Assembly: GCA_018475625.1 (NCBI GenBank)
Contig: JAAKEZ010000007.1
Location: forward strand, 1-64,000
From: Candidatus Bathyarchaeota archaeon A05DMB-2
GTDB taxonomy: Archaea; Thermoproteota; Bathyarchaeia; Bathyarchaeales; Bathycorpusculaceae
Length of the DNA stretch: 64,000 bases
Direction of reading: 5' to 3'
The translations under genes were made by a program, and so were the position numbers. Under the pieces are notes generated by a model. That model was not told where the DNA came from and ran no database searches. It saw only the letters and a list, made by a program, of their open reading frames with translations. Shown here one piece after another: positions 1-7,158 of this stretch (position 1 is its first letter; each line of letters opens with the position of its first letter).

Positions 1-1618
1 CGGTTTTCTGCACTTCTAAGCCCAACTCTGCACACTTCAACGCTAAAGCCGCAGAATCAACCAACCCTTCTGAACCCCTGTTCGCCACCAGCCAAGCTTT
101 GATTTCCTCCAGTTTCTCTCTGAGACTGCTTGAAGGCGGTAGCTTATGGCTTTCTGTGTCTAGCGTGTCTATGCTGTCTAGGGCTATCTCTATTTTAATA
201 AAACTGCCATCGGACAGTTCCTCGACGTTGTAACCGTTGTTTTTGAACTGGTCAGCGTGTTCAATTAAAGTATAGAACACCCTAGACACCTTAGACACGC
301 TAGACACGTTCGCGCTGTAGCGGACTCCTTTGAAAGCGTAAAGGCGCTTTCCCTCCACTTTCGGCCTGTAATCTGCAACTGCAACGTGTTTCGGTAGATT
401 CTTGAAAAAGGTGTCTTGAAGCACTGTTGGCAGCTGCAAGTTTCGGCAGTACTCAGCGAAGACCGTGTATAGCGGTTTCTTTTCTATGAAGGCGTCTGAG
501 TCGGTTTCAAGGCAGTCTAACACGAAAGCAGCAATCGGCGACGATTTGCGAATGTAATCTTCTTTCGTCTCTTCGGTTGTTCTGCTGTGGCTGAACTGTC
601 CCGTTTTTAGCAATCTTTTCAGCCCTGCCAGAGCAAGGTTCAACAAGCCTGAAAGTTCAGTTCCAGTCGTCAGCTTCTCAAGAATGTAAGGGTCAGCGCT
701 GCTTCCAGTGAACGCTTTTGGAAAAACAATGATGATCCACCGTCTGAAGAAAGCGCTGGTGTCATCGTTAGCCTCAGGCACCTTGTTGGCTGAAAACAGC
801 AGCTTCGCATAATTCGCAAAGTGAAAAGTCTGCGAAAACTTCTTTTCCGCGGCGATTAAGTCGCGGCCCGTCAGCATCTTGAACGTGCCAGTGCTCTGCA
901 AGGCTTTGTCAGGCAGATCCGCGTAAATATTCGCCAGCTTCGTGTACAAGTCGGCTTTTGCGAAGCGGTGGAGCTCAAGGTCTTGCAGGCTCCGCCCGCA
1001 GACGTTCTGCTGTCCCAAGAAGGCTTTTACAAGGTTCAGGAAGGTGCTTTTGCCGTTTGACCCGTCGCCAACAAGCATCAGCGCCTTAGCAATAAAATAC
1101 GCCCTGTACAGGCAGAAGCCAACGACTTCTTCCAGAATTGTCACGTCTTCTTCGGAGTTTGTGATTTCCTTCATGAACTTCTTTATGGCTGGGCAGTCAG
1201 CTTCAGGAGCATATTTGACGGGAAGTTTGTTGAAGAACATGTACTCGGGACTGTGCGGCTTCAGTTCAAAGGGGTCTTTGCTCATGTCTAAGACGCCGTT
1301 TTCCAGCGGTATCAAGTGCGGCGGTTCTTCTCTGCGCACAGTGTAGGTTGAAGCTTTAACGAAATCGAGCACTTCCATGGCTCGGTTCTTGCGGTAGTCA
1401 TCCCCTAAAGCCTCTTTCACCAGCTTCTTTATCAACGCATCGCCTATGGGCTGGTAGAAACCATCCAGGTAAACGTATGTTTCCTCGTTATCCATCATCG
1501 TCGCAAACGTGAACCTTCCCATTATCCACTCCGCTAACTTGGCGGGAATAAACCGTCCGTCCTCATCACAAAATTCCACGGCTCTCTCGATCTGTTCAAG
1601 GGTTTCGCTTAGACTCAT
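1..1618 (-). CDS. Phage/plasmid SF3 helicase, D5/P4-like (3' end off window)
   Basis: A superfamily 3 replicative helicase of the D5/P4 virus and plasmid type. The frame stays open from an ATG at 1618 to the window edge, giving about 539 residues without a stop, so the C-terminus is missing. A Walker A motif GDGSNGKST lies near residues 184-192, an acidic Walker B-like stretch (IYADLPD) near 230, and the SF3 sensor region LLFSANKVPE near 270, followed by an arginine pair in FFRRW. The N-terminal part contains ENGVLDM, typical of the family. The ATG overlaps the stop of the upstream primase gene by four bases (ATGA), so the two are translationally coupled and form a replication module. In known elements this helicase unwinds DNA at the origin. 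An inverted repeat lies inside the gene near its visible end (see findings). Family is confident; whether the element is a virus or plasmid is inference. Confidence 0.9.
   Translation of the reverse strand, partial: MSLSETLEQIERAVEFCDEDGRFIPAKLAEWIMGRFTFATMMDNEETYVYLDGFYQPIGDALIKKLVKEALGDDYRKNRAMEVLDFVKASTYTVRREEPPHLIPLENGVLDMSKDPFELKPHSPEYMFFNKLPVKYAPEADCPAIKKFMKEITNSEEDVTILEEVVGFCLYRAYFIAKALMLVGDGSNGKSTFLNLVKAFLGQQNVCGRSLQDLELHRFAKADLYTKLANIYADLPDKALQSTGTFKMLTGRDLIAAEKKFSQTFHFANYAKLLFSANKVPEANDDTSAFFRRWIIIVFPKAFTGSSADPYILEKLTTGTELSGLLNLALAGLKRLLKTGQFSHSRTTEETKEDYIRKSSPIAAFVLDCLETDSDAFIEKKPLYTVFAEYCRNLQLPTVLQDTFFKNLPKHVAVADYRPKVEGKRLYAFKGVRYSANVSSVSKVSRVFYTLIEHADQFKNNGYNVEELSDGSFIKIEIALDSIDTLDTESHKLPPSSSLREKLEEIKAWLVANRGSEGLVDSAALALKCAELGLEVQKT
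156..307. repeat. 28-base inverted repeat inside the helicase gene
   Basis: Bases 156-183 and 280-307 are inverted copies that match at 26 of 28 positions. Each arm contains three TGTCTA-type units, and the spacer is 96 bases. Both arms lie in the helicase reading frame and encode unrelated peptides (SSVSKVSRV in one, LDSIDTLDTE in the other). The arms can form a long stem in DNA or RNA. Role unknown. Confidence 0.85.
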
Positions 1619-2631
1619 TTCAGATGCATCTCCTGTATTATTTCGCGGATGCCGCTGCTGCCCTTCAATGGGCCGTTTAGACGGTTTTTGTAGTGGTAGC
1701 CGACAAGCTCAAGGCGGGCTTGTTTTTCATCGTCGTTAGTCCTGTCGCAAACTTCGCTGATTATGCGCTTTGCGCTCTCGAAACTGACGCCTTTCTTGAG
1801 GCATAAGCCCAGAAAATACATCTCTAAACGGTTGCGTGCGCCTTCACGCCAGTACTTGCACAAGAACCTAACAGCTTTCTCTTCCTCATCGTCGCTTAAC
1901 GTCTTGAAGGCTTTCGGCAGCTCAAACGTCACCTGCACGTTCCGCTTAGTCTCCATGCCTTCCAGCTCCGCCATATCCTTCTCGCTGAAACTCAAACCGT
2001 GCTTATCCTTCAGCTTGTCCAATGGCAAAGGCTCGAAAGTTTCAAAGTCCAAAAGACGGCTCCATTTCCGCGCAGTCTGGTGAAAGCCGAAAGGCAGCTT
2101 CACGAAGTTGCCGAAAGGTCTATCCGCCGTTAACTCTTCCTGCTTGGGGAACACTTCAACGGTTTTAGGGCTTACAGCTGCAATTTCCAGAACCCGCAGC
2201 CCCAGCCACCTTGCCACTTTCGCCTTTACAGGCAGAAGGAACAGGAGCCAAATGTGGTAGCTTGGGTCGGGATAACGCGACGCCTCAAGGATTATGCAGT
2301 TAGGCCACACTCTCGGCGTCTCGTTGCCTTCACTGTCCAGTTGTGTTTCAAGCAGAACCGCCAAGATCTTCTGCGCCGTTGCTTTAGCGTCCTCAAGCCG
2401 TTCTGGGTCAAGATCGAAGCAAAGCCATTTGACACGGCTGTCCTTGTCAAGCTGGTAGCTACCCACCGTAACCTCGCCTTTCAAGTGTCGCAAGAGAACA
2501 TCGTCTGTTAATGGCTGATCCACTCGCGCGTAGCCCTGCTTTAGTTGAATGCAGTAGCAGTCCACGCGGTTAACGAACAAGCGGCTTAACTGCTGAATCA
2601 TATTTCTCTGTTCCTCAGCGCCCTCGGACAT
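1615..2631 (-). CDS. Archaeo-eukaryotic primase (AEP) domain protein
   Basis: A DNA primase of the archaeo-eukaryotic superfamily, 338 residues. The metal-binding pair is in CFDLDPE (Asp73 and Asp75), the S-x-H motif is SYH at 124-126, and the third motif region reads VEVFPKQ then GNFVKLPFG at about 158-182. This motif order resembles primases of the TOTE type and of mobile elements. The C-terminal third is helical and probably a helicase-interaction or PriCT-like region. A GGGGGA Shine-Dalgarno site lies just upstream of the ATG at 2631. It is the third gene of a minus-strand operon and overlaps the helicase gene, so primase and helicase probably work together to start replication of an integrated element. 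The superfamily is confident; the exact subfamily is inference. Confidence 0.85.
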   Translation of the reverse strand: MSEGAEEQRNMIQQLSRLFVNRVDCYCIQLKQGYARVDQPLTDDVLLRHLKGEVTVGSYQLDKDSRVKWLCFDLDPERLEDAKATAQKILAVLLETQLDSEGNETPRVWPNCIILEASRYPDPSYHIWLLFLLPVKAKVARWLGLRVLEIAAVSPKTVEVFPKQEELTADRPFGNFVKLPFGFHQTARKWSRLLDFETFEPLPLDKLKDKHGLSFSEKDMAELEGMETKRNVQVTFELPKAFKTLSDDEEEKAVRFLCKYWREGARNRLEMYFLGLCLKKGVSFESAKRIISEVCDRTNDDEKQARLELVGYHYKNRLNGPLKGSSGIREIIQEMHLK

Positions 2632-2645
2632 TCTGCACTATCCCC

Positions 2646-3005
2646 CTACTTCGATTTCGATTTTGGTTTGCGTCCAACAGTTACAAGGTCGGGAAAGAGC
2701 CAATAGTTCCACCCTTCGCGGAAAAGGAAATTCCTATGCCCTTTCAAATCCGAAAGTAACCCCTTATAGTCGGGGAGGCTCTCGATTTTCTCGCCTTCAG
2801 CAGGGTACCGCTCGTACGCGCCCCTTGCGCCTTCAGCTTTAGTCCACGGAATCTTCTCGGGCTCCCAGCTCCGTTTCTCTTCTGCCTTAGCTTCTTTCTC
2901 AGCTACACCTTTGATTTCGGCGATCTGACGCTTTGCGTTAACCGCGGCTGCCTCTACAGCGTTAAGAAAGTCGACAACAACCTCGGATAGTTCACTTTCA
3001 TTCAT
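2646..3005 (-). CDS. Hypothetical protein in replication operon
   Basis: A 119-residue protein that I do not recognise. It is charged, with a predicted helical N-terminal half rich in Ala, Glu and Lys, and a C-terminus rich in aromatics (FREGWNYWLFPD) ending in a basic KPKSKSK tail. Its start overlaps the preceding gene's stop by four bases (ATGA) and it ends 14 bases before the primase gene, so it is co-transcribed with primase and helicase. The basic tail could contact DNA, but this is a guess. Confidence 0.7.
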   Translation of the reverse strand: MNESELSEVVVDFLNAVEAAAVNAKRQIAEIKGVAEKEAKAEEKRSWEPEKIPWTKAEGARGAYERYPAEGEKIESLPDYKGLLSDLKGHRNFLFREGWNYWLFPDLVTVGRKPKSKSK

Positions 3006-3262
3006 TTCTGAAAAACTCCTTTAGAAAGCTCTGCTTCCGTGTTTCTCGACGTATATCCAAGGGCGGCATCGCCTACCCAGAAAACCCAGCTTTTCGATGT
3101 CTTCTGCCCCTTGATTTTTCCCTCAACAAACAGTTCCAGACAATGCTTTAGGGCCGTATTCCAGTTTCCAATTTCACACGCTACCCTTATCTTTTCTATA
3201 TCCATCGGTGCCTTAGTTTCCATTAGAAACGCAGGAATTCTTTCCTTGTATTTTTCAGTCAT
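3002..3262 (-). CDS. Small winged-helix-like hypothetical protein
   Basis: First gene of the minus-strand replication operon, 86 residues from the ATG at 3262 (a GTG at 3274 would add four residues). The sequence looks like a small helix-turn-helix or winged-helix fold: an amphipathic N-terminal helix, a region (MDIEKIRVACEIGNW) like a recognition segment, then short strands around KSWVFWVGD. Neither start has a Shine-Dalgarno site; a TATA-like box lies about 26 bases before 3262, so a leaderless message is likely. It is divergent from the regulator at 3333, with an intergenic gap under 75 bases. DNA binding is inference. Confidence 0.65.
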   Translation of the reverse strand: MTEKYKERIPAFLMETKAPMDIEKIRVACEIGNWNTALKHCLELFVEGKIKGQKTSKSWVFWVGDAALGYTSRNTEAELSKGVFQK

Positions 3263-3292
3263 TTTTAGCTTCACATGTAGAAAATCTTTAAG

Positions 3293-3332
3293 AAGTGCTT
3301 AAAACGAACTAAGTCCAGACAAGGTTCGAACC
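3293..3332 (+). promoter_or_regulatory. Divergent promoter with GGTTCGAACC palindrome at start codon
   Basis: A TTAAAA box near 3299-3304 is about 30 bases before the ATG at 3333. A perfect 10-base palindrome GGTTCGAACC (3323-3332) abuts that ATG, where a Shine-Dalgarno site would otherwise sit. Together they suggest a leaderless transcript with an operator at its start. The palindrome resembles a tRNA T-arm but no tRNA is present. Confidence 0.5.
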
Positions 3333-4046
3333 ATGACTGATAATGAGCAAATCATTTTAGAAGCCCTCAAGGATGGGGAAAAACGTTGGAAAGACCTGGA
3401 ACGCGTCCTCGTTAAGTCCGGGAAAATGTCCAAGTCTACTCTGTCGCAAAACTTGTTCAAGTTGGAGAGAGACGGAAAAATAAAGCGGTTTGCGGACTAC
3501 TCTAAGAAGCCGCCAACTGTTCAGTACGCGCTTTCCAGTTTTGAGTCTCATTTAGAGAGAAAAGTAAGAGAGGCTGTTGAAGAGTTGAGATGCGGGTTCA
3601 GGTTTTTCAGAGAGCCCACGGTGAAAGAGGTCGCCTTCAAAGTGGGCGAAACCCCCGAAGCGGTGCGCCCAATACTTTATGGGCTTGCTCCTAAAATTGG
3701 GTGGAGAGAGCAGGATAAGGAGGAAGCTGAGAAAGAGGCTGAAGAGGCTATTAACTTAGCTGGTTGGCTGATTTGGTTTCAGAAGGGAGAACAAAACGCT
3801 GAGCTGAATAAAATGGTTGAGGAGGCAAAGCAAGCGGCTTCAAATGGAATTGTTGAAAGAGCCAGAAAGATACTTGAATACTGCCCTGAGCTTGCACCTG
3901 AGGCGAAGCCAGCTATTCATGGGCCTCACTTTTTCTGCTCAGCGGGTCTCGAGCCATGGCCGGAGGAAACAGAAAGAGTTTGGATGCGAGTTTTCCTCAA
4001 AGAGCCGCCTTCGTCAGGAACGCGACAGCATGCTGCGTGGACATAA
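3333..4046 (+). CDS. Winged-helix transcriptional regulator
   Basis: A 237-residue protein with an N-terminal winged helix (about residues 1-70: a helix-turn-helix around RWKDLERVL, recognition segment SKSTLSQNLFKLERDG, wing GKIKRF). A second helical domain with helix-turn-helix character (EPTVKEVAFKVGETPEAV) covers about 85-125, followed by a Glu/Ala-rich helix. It is transcribed divergently from the replication operon and convergently to the operon that starts at 5962, as expected of an element's control gene. The last 20 residues (after PEETERVW) look less protein-like, and another frame opens there, so the 3' end may be frameshifted or overlapped. Confidence 0.75.
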   Translation: MTDNEQIILEALKDGEKRWKDLERVLVKSGKMSKSTLSQNLFKLERDGKIKRFADYSKKPPTVQYALSSFESHLERKVREAVEELRCGFRFFREPTVKEVAFKVGETPEAVRPILYGLAPKIGWREQDKEEAEKEAEEAINLAGWLIWFQKGEQNAELNKMVEEAKQAASNGIVERARKILEYCPELAPEAKPAIHGPHFFCSAGLEPWPEETERVWMRVFLKEPPSSGTRQHAAWT

Positions 4047-4132
4047 CCAACAAAACCACATTAAAGCTATTCACTGATCCAGCTGTTGCAAAGAGAACGC
4101 TTGAAGTTAATCCATTAGAGAAAAATGGCTGA
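3956..4132 (+). CDS. Possible small ORF overlapping the regulator's 3' end
   Basis: A 58-residue frame starting with ATG at 3956, in a different frame from the regulator that ends at 4046. Its second half (DITNKTTLKLFTDP, then AKRTLEVNPLE) looks more like a folded protein than the regulator's own last residues. It could be an overlapping gene or the true C-terminus of the regulator after a one-base shift. No clear ribosome binding site. Confidence 0.3.
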   Translation: MAGGNRKSLDASFPQRAAFVRNATACCVDITNKTTLKLFTDPAVAKRTLEVNPLEKNG

Positions 4133-4277
4133 AATGCTTAAAAACAGCAACGGCTTAAGAACCATTATTTTTCATTTCTTCTTTCTCTGTTTAGACATTT
4201 TTCGGAAGCATACCTGATGGAGATAACGATCACCATTCTTATGCGCTTCCAGATGTTATCTCTGTGTCGATATCCCT
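4133..4277. other. Intergenic gap between convergent genes, short inverted repeat
   Basis: No gene seen. GAGATAAC at 4220-4227 and GTTATCTC at 4255-4262 form an 8-base inverted repeat between the ends of two convergent genes; it may act in termination. Short pyrimidine-rich tracts lie just before it. Confidence 0.35.
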
Positions 4278-4745
4278 TTATGTACGTAGTATAGTCTTAG
4301 GATGCGTCGCTTCTTCGTCGTGGTATATTTTCTTTAGTGAGGCATCCAGGCTTGCGAGAAACTTCTTTCCCTCTTCGTCTTCTGGACCATCCAACACGAG
4401 TTTGGCGGTGTTTTCAGGCGCGATTCTTCGGGCTAACAGCCAAAACTTCTTCAGGCTTCTAAGCGCTTCTTCACTGTCTTTTCCCCCACGGAACTTAATC
4501 ATGAACATCATCCAGTACAGCGTTTTGGTGGAAGGCTCCTCTTTCCCTGCGAATTCACCGCCGAACTGCCTTATGGCTTCGCGGTAGAAGACGCGCCAGT
4601 TTTTGCGGTACTCTGGCGAGCACCAGTCGTGGTAGCCCTGCGAGTAGAGCTTTAAGATTTCCCGGGCTTCCCAGCTAAGCCCAAAAGCGTCAACGCTGCC
4701 CAGTTTTTGCTTCAGCCTGGCGATGTCAGCTTTAGCTTTCTCCAC
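4278..4745 (-). CDS. Hypothetical protein, last gene of AbrB operon
   Basis: A 155-residue soluble protein that I do not recognise. It starts with GTG at 4745, overlapping the upstream stop by one base. The N-terminus is a heptad-like helix (ADIARLKQKL), followed by an aromatic-rich middle (WCSPEYRKNWRVFYREAIRQ) and a helical C-terminus. The close coupling to the 144-residue gene suggests that the two products act together. It is probably an accessory protein of the integrated element. Confidence 0.65.
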   Translation of the reverse strand: MEKAKADIARLKQKLGSVDAFGLSWEAREILKLYSQGYHDWCSPEYRKNWRVFYREAIRQFGGEFAGKEEPSTKTLYWMMFMIKFRGGKDSEEALRSLKKFWLLARRIAPENTAKLVLDGPEDEEGKKFLASLDASLKKIYHDEEATHPKTILRT

Positions 4746-5173
4746 TATTCGCCGCCATCCTCTTCCATCTCACGCGCCTGCTCCTTCAGCGCTACCAGCT
4801 CCTTCTTTATGAGTTCCAAGTCATCCAGCCGCTTGGGCACAAAACTCAGCGAAAGCAACTTAGCCACTACGCGCATCCACTTCAGCGCTTTGTCGGGGTC
4901 GCTGTCCATGAAGCTGTGCGCGACGTCGTAAGCTTTGGCTGCTAAGCTTTTGAGCAGCTGGTCTCTTTCAGGCCACGAGTCCGCGTGGACTATCTGGTCG
5001 TGTAGCCGCGTTTTTTTGGTTCGGCGTGAGATTCTGGCTTGCGGCTTTTCCTGAAGTGTCTTTGCGATTTCGGTGAGTGTTTCGTAAAATATTTTTTCAA
5101 AATCAACCGCTTTCGTTTCAATTTGCTTTTTGCGTTTAGAGTTTGTTTCAGGCTTGTTTTCGTGTTTCATCAT
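4745..5173 (-). CDS. Hypothetical protein in AbrB operon
   Basis: About 142 residues, starting at ATG 5173 (GTG 5179 and ATG 5170 are alternatives; GGAG at 5179-5182 favours 5173). It has a strongly basic N-terminus, a helical middle, and an acidic C-terminal helix ending in REMEEDGGE. No known motif. It overlaps the next gene by one base. Function unknown. Confidence 0.65.
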   Translation of the reverse strand: MMKHENKPETNSKRKKQIETKAVDFEKIFYETLTEIAKTLQEKPQARISRRTKKTRLHDQIVHADSWPERDQLLKSLAAKAYDVAHSFMDSDPDKALKWMRVVAKLLSLSFVPKRLDDLELIKKELVALKEQAREMEEDGGE

Positions 5174-5222
5174 GTACACTCCAACATGGTTTCTGGCACA
5201 CGCGCATGCAGTATCATACGCG

Positions 5223-5777
5223 TTAGACGCTTAGAAGCTGGATCTCGCGTTCAACACCAGCATGCTCGCAACGCGTTTTCTCGTGGGCTGTGCGTAAATC
5301 CTGAAGCTGCGCGTCAAGTTCAGCTATGCGGCTCTGCAGCTGCTCTGCTTCACGTTCCAGCGCTGATTTCCGCGCCTTCAAGAACGGCAGCTTCACAAGA
5401 CCTTTTGCCTTGCGAAGCCTAAGCTCCCAAGCGTAGATTCGGCGTTCACGATGCATCCACCTAAGCGCTGTTTTGTTCGTGTCCAGCCGCAGCTCAAGCA
5501 TGCCTAAATGAGATTCGGTGAGCGTGCGGTGCATGTGGTCAAGGTACGCGTTTACGCTGTCTTCCCGCTTTATCTGCCTGACCCAGTGTTTAAACTGCGC
5601 GTTTTCATTTTTCAAATCGGCAATTTCCTCGTCCAGGTCGCTAAGGTGTTTCTGAAGCTGGCTACCCGTCATATTTGGGAGTCGCTGGCGTATGCTAAAG
5701 CACCGAGCTTTGTAGGTCTTCTCCGCGTCGCTGCCGTATCGTGCATAGGCTTTTTGCGCTGTTTCCTGAAGCGCCAC
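5223..5777 (-). CDS. Coiled-coil protein in AbrB operon
   Basis: I place the start at GTG 5777, ten bases after a GGAGG that lies inside the end of the abrB-like gene, giving 184 residues; an ATG at 5831 would overlap that gene by 52 bases. The sequence is almost entirely heptad-like: one coiled coil around LSDLDEEIADLKNENAQF and another around LEREAEQLQSRIAELDAQLQ to the end, with a basic middle (RWMHRERRIYAWELRLRKAK). The coupling to the AbrB-type gene suggests co-expression. Role unknown; a scaffold or a DNA partner would fit. Confidence 0.65.
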   Translation of the reverse strand: MALQETAQKAYARYGSDAEKTYKARCFSIRQRLPNMTGSQLQKHLSDLDEEIADLKNENAQFKHWVRQIKREDSVNAYLDHMHRTLTESHLGMLELRLDTNKTALRWMHRERRIYAWELRLRKAKGLVKLPFLKARKSALEREAEQLQSRIAELDAQLQDLRTAHEKTRCEHAGVEREIQLLSV

Positions 5778-5779
5778 TG

Positions 5780-5962
5780 CTATTTTTCCTCCTTCTTCTT
5801 TTCGATGATTAGGTGACTGTTGTCCGTCCACATCAGCACCGTGTCGCCCTTCTTCAGGTTCAGGTGCTTGCAGACCTCTTTGGGGATGGTGACTTTGAGG
5901 CTTTTCCCCACAAGAACCACGGATACTTCAAATTTCACTGGCAAGGCGTGCACACCAGCCAC
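5780..5962 (-). CDS. AbrB/SpoVT-type DNA-binding protein
   Basis: A 60-residue swapped-hairpin AbrB protein. The signature lies in KSLKVTIPKEVCKHLNLKKG (about residues 20-39) followed by DTVLMW, and it ends in a Lys/Glu tail. Such proteins bind DNA as dimers, either as transition-state regulators or as antitoxins. The start is GTG at 5962, with AGGG upstream. It heads a four-gene operon; no toxin of the PIN or MazF type follows it, so a regulatory role is more likely than an antitoxin role. Two matching palindromes upstream (5974-6025) are good candidate sites for autoregulation. Confidence 0.85.
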   Translation of the reverse strand: MAGVHALPVKFEVSVVLVGKSLKVTIPKEVCKHLNLKKGDTVLMWTDNSHLIIEKKKEEK

Positions 5963-5973
5963 CAGTATATCCC

Positions 5974-6025
5974 TAAGATATTCTTAAATATAAGCATATC
6001 CCCTTAATACTGCTAAGAATATCTC
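5974..6025. promoter_or_regulatory. Paired operator-like palindromes upstream of AbrB gene
   Basis: TAAGATATTCTTA at 5974-5986 is a dyad with a three-base centre. A near copy, TAAGAATATCTCA, is at 6014-6026. They flank TATA-like boxes for both the AbrB gene (TTATATTTAAG on the minus strand, about 5984-5996) and the small plus-strand ORF at 6030 (CTTAATACT, 6003-6011). Position and repetition suggest one protein binding both sites and controlling both promoters. Confidence 0.55.
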
Positions 6026-6029
6026 AAGC

Positions 6030-6170
6030 ATGACTGCACTGGACAAAAAGATAGTGCAAGGCAAATTCTGGACTCATGTTAAAGCTTTAATCTGGGAGAA
6101 GGCGCAGGAGCTGTTTGTACAGGAGCAAACGCGAAAAATGAATTACTATATCCCGCCTGAAGCAAGCTAA
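6030..6170 (+). CDS. Small ORF divergent from AbrB gene
   Basis: A 46-residue frame (starts MTALDKKIVQGKFW) with a TATA-like box about 25 bases before its ATG and no Shine-Dalgarno site, consistent with a leaderless transcript. It is amphipathic and helical, rich in Lys, Gln and Trp. I do not recognise it. It sits on the other side of the paired palindromes from the AbrB gene and may be under the same control. Confidence 0.45.
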   Translation: MTALDKKIVQGKFWTHVKALIWEKAQELFVQEQTRKMNYYIPPEAS

Positions 6171-6319
6171 AGGAAGATGAGTACTTTATGAAGCGAAGCT
6201 TATTGTTTTGCAGAACCTTTGTTGTGATAATAACGGGTTGCCCTGCAGAGAAGGGAGGAAGCGATGCTTGCCTTCGATAGTGAATGAAGCGGAAATTGGT
6301 GCTCAATATGTGCCGCATT

Positions 6320-6577
6320 TTAGCAAAGGTGCTTGTGTTGAGCTTCCTGTGGTTTTACCAGTCCACGTTTTAAAGCTAAAAAGACAAAGAACTGTGAAAG
6401 AGCTGCGACGGTTGCCGATGTTAGTATATGCAGTGTATCGATGTCGCCTGCTATAGCGGTTCCTCCCAAAGTGCTGAAAAAGGTAATTCCGCTTGTGATG
6501 AACGCGTCTATGAGGGCGTTTCCCCAATCAAACTTCTGTTCAACAGCAGCTGTAGTCTCGTTTGTGCAGCAAATCAT
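6320..6577 (-). CDS. Small membrane protein, possibly holin-like
   Basis: An 85-residue protein from ATG 6577, which follows AGAGGA (an ATG at 6736 would give 138 residues with a less convincing N-terminus). Two membrane segments are visible: about residues 22-45 (ALIDAFITSGITFFSTLGG) and 50-70 (ILTSATVAALSQFFVFLAL), with a basic tail. Size and topology resemble small phage or archaeal virus holins, and it lies between the replication region and the tail-fibre gene. The holin call is inference from topology and context. Confidence 0.5.
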   Translation of the reverse strand: MICCTNETTAAVEQKFDWGNALIDAFITSGITFFSTLGGTAIAGDIDTLHILTSATVAALSQFFVFLALKRGLVKPQEAQHKHLC

Positions 6578-6876
6578 GAATCCTCTGACTGTTAAGGTTA
6601 GGTTTTTGGGTTTTATTTTGCCTAAGCAGTTCAGCACTCTGCCTTTGAGGGTTAATGTTGGTTTTGCCAGAGGATTTTGCCTCCGATTTGAAAGAACCTT
6701 TGCATTAATGCTGTTGTATTTGCCAACAGACATCATCTCATGATTTAACGAGTGTGCAATAGCTTATTAGCTGTACGTGATGTTTCTGAAAGTACCCGTG
6801 TTGCTTAAGAATGGTTCTTTGTTTCTGTAGGTTCTGTCGTAATAGAAGAAATTGTTTTCTTCGAGAGGCGTTCCGT

Positions 6877-7158
6877 TTGGATCTAAAGGAATTGCTTGCT
6901 TCAAAGTGCAGGCAGAAGATCCTAAAAGTGTTGTCAGAGTGTGGAGAAATTCGTATGATGAAACTCGTGAATAAGGTCGGCGGTAGATACAACGAGGTGA
7001 ATAGGAACCTCAAAATTTTGGAGGCAGAAGACATCATAACAAGCAAGTACCCAGATCAAGTTAGGTATGGAAGAGTTAGAGTGATAATTTTGAAAAGGGA
7101 AAGTCGCCGAACGCAGAAATTGCTTAAAGCTTTGAAAGAACTAGACCACGAAAATTGA
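6877..7158 (+). CDS. Winged-helix regulator (first of a paralogous pair)
   Basis: A 93-residue ArsR-like winged-helix protein. I choose the TTG at 6877, eight bases after GAGAGG; an ATG at 6811 would add a Cys-rich leader unlike its paralogue. The N-terminus LDLKELLASKCRQKILKVLS, recognition region NKVGGRYNEVNRNLKILE and the wing match the gene at 7584 closely in both order and residues. No sensor or membrane domain is visible. The pair probably arose by duplication and may share an operator type. Confidence 0.75.
   Translation: MDLKELLASKCRQKILKVLSECGEIRMMKLVNKVGGRYNEVNRNLKILEAEDIITSKYPDQVRYGRVRVIILKRESRRTQKLLKALKELDHEN

Noticed and set aside
3323-3332. GGTTCGAACC as part of a tRNA gene
   Set aside because: The rest of a tRNA cloverleaf (acceptor, D and anticodon stems) is not present on either strand.
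5780-5962. AbrB protein as the antitoxin of a toxin-antitoxin pair
   Set aside because: The next gene encodes a coiled-coil protein with no PIN, MazF or Doc motif, and the operon continues with unrelated genes.
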